39,594 nucleotides of DNA from CBDCKR01 sp964572045 (GTDB taxonomy: Bacteria > Gemmatimonadota > Gemmatimonadetes > Longimicrobiales > Gaopeijiaceae): contig CAZNEI010000024.1 in assembly GCA_964572045.1 (NCBI GenBank), positions 1 to 39,594 on the forward strand, read 5' to 3'. Shown here in pieces: positions 16,367-25,016 of this stretch. The notes beneath the pieces were generated by a model, which worked only from the letters and a program-made list of their open reading frames with translations, was not told the origin of the DNA and did no database searches. The translations under genes were made by a program, and so were the position numbers. Position 1 is the stretch's first letter, and each line of letters begins with the position of its first letter.

Positions 16367-18806
16367 AGAAGACCGGCTGGTCGCGCTTCTTCAGAACGAA
16401 CAGGCCCTCCTGCAGGCTCGTGACGACGATCGAGCCGCTCTCGAAGAACGGATAGTTGCTCCAAGCGCCGCTGAAGCCCGGTCCCGTCTGGTAGGGCGAG
16501 GTGTCGAACGCCCCGACCTCGCGCGGGTTCTCGGGGTCCGTGATCTCCAGAATGTGCAGCCCGTACCGGTAGTTGGCCTGATAAACGTAGTCGCCCTTCA
16601 CGTAGAGGTTGTGGGCACTCGCCGTCATGGAGCCCATGAACTGTCGCGTGAGCACCGGGTCATCCACGTCGCTCAGATCCCAGACCAGGGTGCGAGTGGT
16701 CGGCACATTGCCCCGGACGACATCGCTCTCGTCGTCCACGAAGAAGTAGCGGTGGTCCTCGGTCAGCCATCCCTGATGGATGTACACTGAATTCGGTGAC
16801 GTGGAGCGGGCCACCGCCACCGGGTTGTCCTTGTCCGTTACGTCAGAGATGGCGAAGAAGCCGCCGTTCAGGTTCAAGCATAGCTCGCGGCCCCGGTAGT
16901 CGGGGTCGGGACCACGATAGATGACGCACTGCGAATCGTGCGTGCCCCGCTCCTCAACAAAGCACCCCACGAATTCCGGATTTCGAGGATCCTGGATATT
17001 GATCATGTGGAGCCCGCCACCGCACGTTTCTCCACCGGCGCGGTTCCCCACCGTATAGGCGAAGCCGGTCTCCTCGTTGATGACGATGTTGTGCGAGCTG
17101 GCGATGAGCGTGTAGTGCACGTCCGGCTCGAAGAGCTCAGGCGGAGAGGTCACGCTCCGGAGCCTCGTCAGATCGAAGACCTGCATGCCGTGATTTCCGG
17201 CGCCATCGGCCACGATGAATGCGTGGTCTTTGAAGGTCTTGATGTCGCGCCACAGCTGTGAGGGGGGCGTATCGTCCGGCTTGGGCAGGTCGCCGATCAG
17301 CACCGGGTTTACGGGATCGGTGATATCCACAAATGATGTGCCGTCGTTGCGGCCGACGAGTGCGTATTCGCGGCCCGTCTCCGGATCGGTCCAACCCCAG
17401 TTGTCGTTGGTCCTCACACCTCGTGCGCTGGCTCCGGCACGCAGCATCGAGTTCGGCATGAAGGCCAGGAGCTCTACGTCATCGCAGTCGAAGGGGCCGA
17501 CCGCACTGTCCGTGCACCTGCGCTCCTCACCCAACAAGGCGGCCAGGGCATCGGGAGCGCTCACGAGCATCTGGCCGTCTCCCCAAACGCCACCGGGGCC
17601 TCGCTCATATACGTAGACCGCCCCCGACTGGTGATGCATGCCCGTTGCCACCACGGCCGCCACGCCTCCCGAAGCGTAGATCTTGTCCCCGAACGCGTCC
17701 CTGGTGACCGTCTCCGCAAGACGGACCCGCCTCGGCGCATCGTACTGATCGTCCTGCCGGCGGTACACGTACACGGTTCCTGTGTCGTTGCCGCGCGGGG
17801 CAGGCGCGCCCACCCAGACCTCGTCTCCGTCCAATGCCACGGCGTCCCCGAAACGATCTCCTGCGATGCTGGTGAACGCAGCGAGCCGAGAGCCTTCCAT
17901 CCAAGTGTCGCTCACCGGATCGCGGTGGAATAGGAACGCTGCTCCGTGGCCCTCTCCGCTTCCCGGAGAGCCGATGGCGGCGAGATCGCCCTGCATCGAG
18001 ATCGAGAGACCGAAGTTGGCGCCTTGCTCGATCCTGGAGTCGAGGAGACCGGTCTGGCGCCACTCGCCGTCCTGCAGTCGGAACTCGTAGACGCGACCGA
18101 CGCCCTCGATCGTCCTGTCCCCCCCCACGCTCCAGTTCGGCGCCCCGATCAGTGCGCGGCCGCCCTCGAAGGCGATTGTCGCTCCGAAGCGATCGCTCTC
18201 CACTCCATCGGCGGGCTGGAAGCTGCTGTGCTGCACCCACCCGCCGCCGGCAGACCGCTGATAGGCGTGCACGACGCCCGGCGGGATCGGCGGTGGCGGC
18301 TCAGCGGCAGCACCGGGCCGGCGGACGGAGGAAGGGATCGTGCCGGGCTCGCCGACCAACAGCCACTCTCCGTCGGCGGCCAGCTCGATTCCAAAGTCAG
18401 TGCCGCAGTATCCGTACTGGCCGCAGCCCGGATCCGCACCCTCCACGCCGTCTCCCGAGATCGTCTCCGTGTATCGCCAGCCCTGGCCGTCTCGCTCGTA
18501 GGTGTGCAGAGGTCCGTTCCGCTGCCCTACGAAGAGCGTGCTCCCGGTCGTGGCAAGCACCGTGCCGAAGCCGTCCGCCCGCTCCGTGTCGGGCGCCAGT
18601 ATCTGCGTCGCCTCGCGCCACTCGCCGTCCAGCTTGCGGTAGACGTAGACGACACCGGCGCGGAAGGTCGGGTTGGGCTCAGCGATGAGCAGCTCGCCCT
18701 CGCCGATAATGACGGCGTTCCCGAAGGACCCGGACTGGGCGAGAAGGGGGGAGGCCGTCGCCGCCAAGAGGATTAGAGAGATCGGAAGGGAGCGCGGCCC
18801 GTGCAT
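16365..18806 (-). CDS. Choice-of-anchor B protein with N-terminal FG-GAP-like propeller
   Basis: An exported 813-aa protein. A Sec signal peptide (SLPISLILLAATASPLLAQ) starts at an ATG with a GGAGG site 4 nt upstream. About residues 25-430 are FG-GAP-like propeller blades (repeated patterns of the type GDRFGDAVALDGDEVWVGAPA and VYVYRR). About 470-810 form an LVIVD-type domain of the choice-of-anchor B family, with NDGTSFVDITDPVNPVLIGDL, SSHNIVINEETGFAYTVG, THDSQCVIYRGPDPDYRGRE, HNLYVKGDYVYQANYRYGLH and a closing SLQEGLFVLKK. The chain stops right after that domain, so no sorting tail is visible. The likely role is extracellular or periplasmic binding. No enzymatic motif is seen. The frame stays open another 164 codons upstream without protein-like composition. 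Confidence 0.9.
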   Translation of the reverse strand: MHGPRSLPISLILLAATASPLLAQSGSFGNAVIIGEGELLIAEPNPTFRAGVVYVYRKLDGEWREATQILAPDTERADGFGTVLATTGSTLFVGQRNGPLHTYERDGQGWRYTETISGDGVEGADPGCGQYGYCGTDFGIELAADGEWLLVGEPGTIPSSVRRPGAAAEPPPPIPPGVVHAYQRSAGGGWVQHSSFQPADGVESDRFGATIAFEGGRALIGAPNWSVGGDRTIEGVGRVYEFRLQDGEWRQTGLLDSRIEQGANFGLSISMQGDLAAIGSPGSGEGHGAAFLFHRDPVSDTWMEGSRLAAFTSIAGDRFGDAVALDGDEVWVGAPAPRGNDTGTVYVYRRQDDQYDAPRRVRLAETVTRDAFGDKIYASGGVAAVVATGMHHQSGAVYVYERGPGGVWGDGQMLVSAPDALAALLGEERRCTDSAVGPFDCDDVELLAFMPNSMLRAGASARGVRTNDNWGWTDPETGREYALVGRNDGTSFVDITDPVNPVLIGDLPKPDDTPPSQLWRDIKTFKDHAFIVADGAGNHGMQVFDLTRLRSVTSPPELFEPDVHYTLIASSHNIVINEETGFAYTVGNRAGGETCGGGLHMINIQDPRNPEFVGCFVEERGTHDSQCVIYRGPDPDYRGRELCLNLNGGFFAISDVTDKDNPVAVARSTSPNSVYIHQGWLTEDHRYFFVDDESDVVRGNVPTTRTLVWDLSDVDDPVLTRQFMGSMTASAHNLYVKGDYVYQANYRYGLHILEITDPENPREVGAFDTSPYQTGPGFSGAWSNYPFFESGSIVVTSLQEGLFVLKKRDQPVF

Positions 18807-19163
18807 CCTACCTCCAACAGAGCGAACGTGATGGGAACCACGCGAGCAAGGCAACCGCCCTCGCGTAGATCGTGGGTCGGAGAGAACATACGACGCGACC
18901 CCTGCAGCGGCGAGCGGCACGTTGTCACACGCGGCCGGGGATCCAGCAACGATCCGGAGCCAGCACCTGGGCCACTCCCGGATGTCGCGGTAACGTGAGC
19001 AGCAACGGCGCTTGTAACCCCGAGTGCTCCTCTCTACCTTGGCCGCATCCCCGAGGGTTTGCATCTTTCGGCGCGCGCCTCGCGGAAGCCACACCCGCAC
19101 GCTTCGAGCAGACCCGCAACGGGCAACCCCAAGGCCTTCCACAAACTGCAGGTACCGGAACTC
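18807..19163. other. Divergent intergenic region, no gene seen
   Basis: About 355 nt between the choice-of-anchor B gene (-) and the cupin gene (+). It should contain both promoters, but I see no strong -35/-10 pair. The cupin frame is open back to 19059 with a TTG, without convincing sequence. Confidence 0.45.
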
Positions 19164-19490
19164 ATGGACCACACCCGCCCCATCCGACCCGAGGAGCACG
19201 CCGTCTTTCGTCCAGACAAGATGGGGAAGACGACGATCTTCAGTTCGGAGCGCATCCTCGTGGGCCTCAACTCGTTCGAGCCCGGGCAGGAGCACCACTT
19301 ACACTCCCACAAGGCCATGGACAAGGTCTATCACGTGATCGAGGGGCGCGGTGTGTTCCTCCTCGGGGATCGGGAACTCGACCTAGAGGCCGGACAGATG
19401 CTCGTGGCGCCCGAGGGTGTGGAGCACGGCGTTCGCAACACAAGCGACCAGCGCTTGATCGTGCTCGCGGTGCTCGCACCCTCTCCCTGA
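19164..19490 (+). CDS. Single-domain cupin protein
   Basis: From the ATG at 19164 this is a 108-aa single cupin barrel. Motif 1 is GQEHHLHSHKAMDKVYHVIEGRG with the two metal-binding His and a Glu. Motif 2 is GQMLVAPEGVEHGVRN with the second conserved His. The metal ligand set H, H, E, H is complete. Small cupins of this kind include isomerases, dioxygenases and ligand-binding proteins, so the reaction cannot be named. The upstream TTG at 19059 would add 35 residues rich in Arg/Pro/His that do not look like part of the domain. The gene is the only plus-strand gene between 16 and 32 kb. Confidence 0.85.
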   Translation: MDHTRPIRPEEHAVFRPDKMGKTTIFSSERILVGLNSFEPGQEHHLHSHKAMDKVYHVIEGRGVFLLGDRELDLEAGQMLVAPEGVEHGVRNTSDQRLIVLAVLAPSP

Positions 19491-19793
19491 CCTGAACTCC
19501 AAACGATCTGGCGCACGAGGTGGCTGCGCGCCGCCTGCCGGGAGCACTCGGCCGGCGGGGGACGCGTCTTCATAAGGTGCTGCCGGGCTTGTCGGGCCGG
19601 GGCCACCTTTTGGAATTCCAGCACCCACGAAAGATCGGCCGGGTCCCGATTCGCTTCCGCCACGGGAACCCACTTCGGCCTCGCTGTCGACGCACCCGAT
19701 GGTCGTCGAACGCCGAAAGTCGTCTCCTTCGCTACGGCAACTGGCCGGCAGAACGGACGGATCCGGGAGATCCACGATGGTGAGGGGGCACTC
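19491..19793. other. Convergent intergenic region, nothing supported
   Basis: About 300 nt between the ends of the cupin (+) and amidase (-) genes. Open frames on both strands look like GC-rich chance frames. No clear terminator hairpin was found. Confidence 0.45.
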
Positions 19794-21464
19794 CTACGGC
19801 ATCTCCGGGGGCGCGACACGACCCATTGTGGCTTGCTCAAAGGCGTATGCAAGCTCGATGAGCCGGGGCTCGCTGCACGCCATTCCGGCGAAACTCACGC
19901 CAAAGGGGCGAGGCTTCGGATCGAAGCCCTCGGGCCACGGCGGATCAGCCGCCTGCTCGACGAAGCCGAACGGCACGATCACAGTCGGATACCCAGGCCT
20001 GGCCGAGATACCGGCCCCACTGGACCCCGGAAAAAGCAGCGCGTCAAGCTCGAAGGTCGCCATCGCCTCGTCGATCCCGTGCTCCCCGTTCAAGTACAGG
20101 TCCCGCTCGCGGTCGGCTTCGTACTCGCCAAGGGCCGCATCGAGGTCGATCTCGTCCGCACTGTCCAGCCGGGCCTGCGCATACTTCATCGAACCAGCCT
20201 GTTCGTGGGCCAGGTTCCACTGACGGAGCTCCGTCAGCGTCGCAACCGGCGTCGACTCACCCAGCGTTGCGAGCCAGGCGTTAAAATCCCGCTTCATCCC
20301 GTAGCTGAGCACGCTGCTGCCTCCCCTTGCGAGAAGGCTGTGTTCGGGTTCCGGATCGATCACGCTGGGGATGTCGGCCGGATCGACGATCGTCGCCCCT
20401 TGGGCGGCCAGGACCTCGATTGCCTCTTCCATCAAGGCTCTCGCCTGGGCGGCAAGCCCGCCACGCCACCCCTCGGTGCCCGGGACCGGGACCGAATCGT
20501 AATAGGAGGCCCGAGGAACACCGATGCGGGCGCCCTGAAGGCCGTCAGCGTTGAGAAACGCCGTATAGTCCCCGTTCGGCGGAGGCTCGCAACGCCGGGT
20601 CGCCGGGTCGTTCGGATCCGGCGTTGAGCCCTCGAGCACGCCGAGAAGCAGTGCCGCGTCCGTCACGTTCCGAGCCATGGGGCCCGCAATGTCCTGATCG
20701 GCCGTAATCGGGATCACGCCGTGGCGGCTCACGCGCGCGACGGTCGGCTTGATCCCCGCCAGCATGTTTGCGTTCGACGGCGACAGGATCGAACCCGAGG
20801 TCTCGGTGCCCACGCTCGCGGCCCAGAAGCTCATCGCAGTGCCAATCCCGGAGCTCGAACCGCCGGTCCCCATCGCGGGCCTGCCGTCGTTTCGGCCATC
20901 ACGCGGATCGCGCCGTGGGTCGTAGGGATTCAGACCGTAGCCCCCAACCGCGCTATAGTTCCCGGGCATGCCGGAGGCCATGAAGTTCGCGAGTTCCGTC
21001 ATGACTGTCTTCGCCAGGATGACAGCGCCGGCCTCACGCAGGTTCGCCGTCAGCGTGGCGTCGTAGGGCGGGAAGAACTCCGCGAAGACCAGTGCGCCAC
21101 CCGAAGTGGGCATGTCGGTCGTATGGACGTTGTCCTTTAGGGCAATCGGAATGCCGTGAAGTGGTCCCCGCACGCGCCCTTCGGCGCGCTCGCGGTCCAG
21201 TTGGTCCGCCTCCACGAGCGCGCGGGGGTTGACCGAGATCGCAGCGTTCACACGCTCCTCGTAAAGAGCAATCCGAAGGAGGTGGGCCTCCACAAGCTCG
21301 CGTGAGGTCGCGCGTCCCTCCTCCATAGCCCTCTGCATTTCGGGAATCGTCGCCTCAACCACATCGAAGCGCTCGCCACCATCGGGGGGTACGCAAGACG
21401 GGAGGGACCCGCAAAGAACGGCAGTAGCGAGTAGGAGGATGTCACGGTGCTTGGTCAGAATCAT
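19794..21464 (-). CDS. Amidase signature family enzyme, lipoprotein
   Basis: This Ser-cisSer-Lys amidase has 556 aa. The ATG at 21464 (GAGGGAG upstream) starts a lipoprotein signal ending in GSLPSC (Cys24), so the enzyme should sit in the outer or inner membrane facing the periplasm. Lys110 in IALKDNV, the GGSSSG stretch (201-206) with the cis-Ser, and the nucleophile Ser225 in TETSGSILSPS complete the triad. Other family landmarks are GPLHGIPIALK, AGAVILAKTVMTELA, AGIKPTVARVSRHGVIP and DQDIAGPMARNVTDAA. The bacterial exported subgroup hydrolyses diverse amides, and the substrate is not readable from sequence. The C-terminus PGYPTVIVPFGF also fits the family. Upstream in-frame codons to 21647 are not protein-like. 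Confidence 0.93.
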   Translation of the reverse strand: MILTKHRDILLLATAVLCGSLPSCVPPDGGERFDVVEATIPEMQRAMEEGRATSRELVEAHLLRIALYEERVNAAISVNPRALVEADQLDRERAEGRVRGPLHGIPIALKDNVHTTDMPTSGGALVFAEFFPPYDATLTANLREAGAVILAKTVMTELANFMASGMPGNYSAVGGYGLNPYDPRRDPRDGRNDGRPAMGTGGSSSGIGTAMSFWAASVGTETSGSILSPSNANMLAGIKPTVARVSRHGVIPITADQDIAGPMARNVTDAALLLGVLEGSTPDPNDPATRRCEPPPNGDYTAFLNADGLQGARIGVPRASYYDSVPVPGTEGWRGGLAAQARALMEEAIEVLAAQGATIVDPADIPSVIDPEPEHSLLARGGSSVLSYGMKRDFNAWLATLGESTPVATLTELRQWNLAHEQAGSMKYAQARLDSADEIDLDAALGEYEADRERDLYLNGEHGIDEAMATFELDALLFPGSSGAGISARPGYPTVIVPFGFVEQAADPPWPEGFDPKPRPFGVSFAGMACSEPRLIELAYAFEQATMGRVAPPEMP

Positions 21465-21860
21465 GAGTGAGCTCCCTCTGAAAGGACATCGACCGGCACT
21501 GGTGAAGCGGCCGGGCGGTAGTCTCGAACGTACGAACCGCAACGTCCAGCCGCTGGAAGTGCAATGGCCTCCATGTTGCCCCGGAGATCCGTCCGTCAAG
21601 CGCCCCACGAGTCGCTCGGCCCGTTTCGCGGCCGCCGCACGGTGCACGAATGCACCGGGGCCCGCGAGCGCCCGGTGATGACGCGCCCGTCGAATCGGTC
21701 AGGAGATCACCGATCCCCCGGCCGTCGATCGAACCGCTTCGTGTTCTCCAACGATGCGCCTGTGCCTGCGCCGCATGGGTCAGCGTCGTACGACGAACAC
21801 CCACCGCCCGCGCGAGGCCGGCGTCACGCGTGTCACTTAGGGCGCCCGAAGAACCCGCAT
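21465..21860. other. Intergenic stretch upstream of the amidase
   Basis: About 395 nt between the LVIVD gene end and the amidase start, both on the minus strand. It should hold a terminator and a promoter, but I find no clear example of either. Open frames across it appear to be chance. Confidence 0.45.
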
Positions 21861-23885
21861 TCAGCTCCCGGCCAGCCCCCGCACTGCATCGGCCAATGTC
21901 CTCACCTTGGCGGGATCACCGGTCTGCCCGGACTCCCCCTCCAGCTCACGCGCGAGCGACCTGAGTGCCCTGCTCCGCTCCACGCCCGACGCGCTCTCGG
22001 CGGAGCTTAACGCTCCGCGCACCTCCGTGATCCGGCCCTGCGCCATCGCACGGGAGCGCTCGAGCTGATCCACATAGGCTCTCGCCAGAGCGAACGTGAA
22101 GGGCCACTCGAACTTCGGTTGCCCCTGGGCGTTGAGGTATTCGAGACGAACCGACTTGGCGGCGTCGATCTCGTTCTGCGAGAGCGCCTCGCTGGGCGTA
22201 AGCTCGAAGATGTCCAGCCCACGTGCGATCTCAGAACTGACGAGCACGCCGTTGTACCAATAGACCGACCAGCTTCCGGCCATGTCCATCTGATCGGCGT
22301 TGGCAGGACCTCGATCGTGGAAGGCGATCTCGACAGGGTTCGCCGGGTCCGTCCAGTCGAAGATCGAGATTCCGCCCTGATACCAAGCCTGAACCATCAC
22401 GTCGCGTCCGGGAATAGGGATCAGAGAGCCGTTGTGCGCGACGCAGTTCTCCTGGGGAGTCTGGGGCGCCGGAAGTTTGTAGTACGACTCGAACTCCATC
22501 CCGTCGCCGCTGACGCTGAAGATGGCATTTGCGCCCCACGCCCTGGGATCAGTGTCCCGGCACTTGGGCGAACCCCCTCCGCCCCACTCGTCGGTGAAGA
22601 GGACTCTCGTGCCGTCGTTGTTGAACGTGGCGGAGTGCCAGTAGGCGAAGTTCGAGTCCGCCACAGCGGACAGCCGCCTCGGATCTACAGGGTCGCTGAT
22701 GTCGAGCAGGAACCCGTAACCCTCGCAGGCTCCACCGGCGATCCCGAGCGCAGGATACACCGTAATGTCGTGGCACTGGGTGGGCCCGAGCCCCGGACCG
22801 TCGCCCTGCGGGCCGGCCATCTGCGCGACGAGTTCCGGCAGGTACTCGCGAAGGGCCGTACTGTCGGCGGCGGTCGGAGGTCCCGAACCGCCCCGGGCCT
22901 GGATGATCTGGTCGAGCAGTTGCTGGGCGATGGCATCGGGAAGGACCTGGTCCTGGCCCCCGAACGACGCGATGAACGCGCCGCGAGCCCGGGCCTCTTC
23001 AAGTTCTGCGAGGTCTGCTGGAGCCGGGCCGTGCGACGGCGGCGCGAGAAGATCCTCGAAGATCCGAGGCGAGGTAACGACCTCGGCCGCTGCGGGGTTG
23101 TCGAGCGGCACACGGATCACCTCGATCCGGAAGAGGGCCGTGTTCGGGTCCTCCGCCGGCATCCCGCTCGAACATCCCGGAAGCTCCTCGGCCGCGCGCA
23201 CCGGCGCAGACCCCGACACGTAGACGTAGACGTTATCGGGGTCATCCGGCGCCGCCAGGACCGTGTGCGTATGGGATCCGCGACACGTCTGCACGTTGGC
23301 GATGTACTCCGGATTCCGGATGTCGCTGATGTCAAAGATCCGGATGCCCCTCAGGCGGTCCGAGCTGACGGCGTCAGGCACCCCCTGAGTCCCGCAGTCG
23401 AGCCGCCCCCCCATGCCCTCACCCGAAACAAAAAGAAGGTTGTCGTATACGGACACGTCGCTCTGGGAGGCCGGACAGAGGTATGTCGCTACCGAGGCCG
23501 GCCGGTTCGGGTCTTCGATGTTCCAAACCTGGAAGCCGTTGTAGTTGCCCTGTATCACGTAGTCCCCCGAGAACGCCAGGTCCGAGTTGGTGACGCCTAC
23601 GAACGGCTCGGGGGGCGGCGTGCTCGACACGACCTGGAGGTTCCACATCGCCTCTTCGGCGTCGAAGAGCCCCGCCCCCAAGCCCACCCGCGGATCCGGG
23701 TCGGGCGGTGAAACTCGGAGCGGAGCCGGGGCAATCGCCGGTGGCGTGGCGGTGGTGCCCTCGGGTGCCGAGGTCTGGCCGGCGCAGGCGGCCAGCCACA
23801 CTAGGCCCAGGGACAAGACGGGTGGTTTCAGAAGGCGAGCCGAAGGGGGCGTCGACTCAGGGGACAAAAGGGGGACTGAGGTCAT
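21861..23885 (-). CDS. LVIVD-repeat lipoprotein
   Basis: A 674-aa exported protein with a signal ending in LVWLAAC, so a lipoprotein. The core is an LVIVD-repeat beta-propeller with blades such as SDLAFSGDYVIQGNYNGFQVWNIEDPNRPASV, GIRIFDISDIRNPEYIANVQTC, GFLLDISDPVDPRRLSAV and GISIFDWTDPANPVEIAF. Conserved HTHTV, YWHSATFNNDG and CVAHNGS segments and several Cys residues resemble other propeller proteins of this kind. A helical region (about 290-370) interrupts the blades, and a helical tail (about 590-674, rich in Glu/Arg/Ala) follows. It sits 36 nt downstream of the DUF305 gene and is likely cotranscribed with it. Its role is unknown. Binding or metal-related function is suggested only by the partner. 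Confidence 0.88.
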   Translation of the reverse strand: MTSVPLLSPESTPPSARLLKPPVLSLGLVWLAACAGQTSAPEGTTATPPAIAPAPLRVSPPDPDPRVGLGAGLFDAEEAMWNLQVVSSTPPPEPFVGVTNSDLAFSGDYVIQGNYNGFQVWNIEDPNRPASVATYLCPASQSDVSVYDNLLFVSGEGMGGRLDCGTQGVPDAVSSDRLRGIRIFDISDIRNPEYIANVQTCRGSHTHTVLAAPDDPDNVYVYVSGSAPVRAAEELPGCSSGMPAEDPNTALFRIEVIRVPLDNPAAAEVVTSPRIFEDLLAPPSHGPAPADLAELEEARARGAFIASFGGQDQVLPDAIAQQLLDQIIQARGGSGPPTAADSTALREYLPELVAQMAGPQGDGPGLGPTQCHDITVYPALGIAGGACEGYGFLLDISDPVDPRRLSAVADSNFAYWHSATFNNDGTRVLFTDEWGGGGSPKCRDTDPRAWGANAIFSVSGDGMEFESYYKLPAPQTPQENCVAHNGSLIPIPGRDVMVQAWYQGGISIFDWTDPANPVEIAFHDRGPANADQMDMAGSWSVYWYNGVLVSSEIARGLDIFELTPSEALSQNEIDAAKSVRLEYLNAQGQPKFEWPFTFALARAYVDQLERSRAMAQGRITEVRGALSSAESASGVERSRALRSLARELEGESGQTGDPAKVRTLADAVRGLAGS

Positions 23886-23921
23886 CGTGGGGTTCCTTAA
23901 GTGGGTGGGGTTGGATGCGTG

Positions 23922-24587
23922 TCAGCGGCTCGGCTCCCGCATCGCATCAAGCATGTCTCGCATGCGGACAATTTCGGTGATCTGATCCACCTGAATGGCA
24001 GACGCGACCCTGAAGGAAGTATCGTCCAGCGCCGCACCGTCGGTCTTGAACAAATCCTGTACCATCCTGACGGCGCCCTCGTGGTGTTGAATCATGTAGG
24101 TGAGAAACATCCGATCGAACTCGGGACCCCGTGAGCCTTCGAGTTCGTCCATTTGCTCGGGGCTCAACATGCCGGGCATGTCCATCGCGTGATCCATGTG
24201 GCCGGAGTCGTCCACCTCGGGCGCCGATCGCCCGCGATCCCGAAGCCAACGTTGCATCAGGGCAATCTCGTCTCTCTGAGCGTTGATAATTCGCGCCGCG
24301 AGTGTTTGGATCTGGGGGCCTGCACCAGCGTCCGGTGCGAAGGCTGACATCACGATCGCCTGCGCGTGGTGGCCGATCATACCGGTCATGAACTGCACGT
24401 CCGCCTCGCTCACCCGCGCGAAGGCGCTGTCTGACCGGGCTCGGAAGAGCGCTTCAAGTTCGGCCGGAGTCATGTCACTCGTCGAGCGGGATGTTTGGGC
24501 GGCAGCCCGATCCGATCCGGGCGCAAGAAGGAGGGCAACGCCTAAGGCCGCGACGCTCAATTCGATTCTGCGAACGGTCTTGCTCAC
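23922..24587 (-). CDS. DUF305 periplasmic protein
   Basis: This 221-aa protein has a Sec signal peptide (to about residue 30) and two DUF305 (ferritin-like four-helix) half-repeats. Each carries a Met/His cluster, FMTGMIGHHAQAI (66-78) and FLTYMIQHHEGAV (161-173), with a Met/His-rich linker (HMDHAMDMPGM, 130-140). Proteins of this family are often linked to copper or other metal handling in the periplasm. The Met and His ligands here fit that, but no metal is proven. It is the first gene of a pair with the LVIVD lipoprotein. Confidence 0.92.
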   Translation of the reverse strand: MSKTVRRIELSVAALGVALLLAPGSDRAAAQTSRSTSDMTPAELEALFRARSDSAFARVSEADVQFMTGMIGHHAQAIVMSAFAPDAGAGPQIQTLAARIINAQRDEIALMQRWLRDRGRSAPEVDDSGHMDHAMDMPGMLSPEQMDELEGSRGPEFDRMFLTYMIQHHEGAVRMVQDLFKTDGAALDDTSFRVASAIQVDQITEIVRMRDMLDAMREPSR

Positions 24588-25016
24588 ACTAGGGGCCCCC
24601 GCTCGCCAAGCGCGTAGGCGTCCGTACTGACGTAGCCCGGCAGGAGGCGGAGATCACTCCGGCAAAGGTGCACATGGCTCCTGGTCGCGTTGGGCCTCTA
24701 CCGACAAAGGATTCATGGATGTGGCATGCCCGCCGCGGCCCCTCGCCGATCACGAGCCCTGACGGTGTTGGACCGACTGGCACATACGCACCGATTATAG
24801 CCGATCGAGCCTCACAGGGGGAGTCTTCGGAACGGGCATCCAGATGCCCACCAGTGAGTGCATCGACTCCCACGGACCGCTGGTCACATCAGACGGACCC
24901 ATGAGGCAGGGGCAGGAAGCCCCCGGATCGCGACGTCCCGCAGATGACAGGACGGTGACCTTGTCTCCATCCCCACCTGTCGAGCCGAATACACGTCCTC
25001 CCTGAACTCCCAACCC
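24588..25016. other. Intergenic region between the ankyrin and DUF305 genes
   Basis: About 430 nt, both flanking genes on the minus strand. It should hold the end of the DUF1592-DUF1552-ankyrin transcript and the promoter of the DUF305-LVIVD pair. No gene is supported. One perfect TATAAT on the minus strand is noted separately. Confidence 0.45.
24794..24799 (-). promoter_or_regulatory. Possible -10 box for the DUF305-LVIVD pair
   Basis: An exact TATAAT on the minus strand lies about 205 nt before the DUF305 start. The segment 17 nt upstream is C-rich and does not resemble TTGACA, so support is limited. Confidence 0.3.

Noticed and set aside
22119..23711. Long plus-strand frame of 530 codons
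   Set aside because: It lies antisense to the LVIVD lipoprotein, with no domain, signal or ribosome site.
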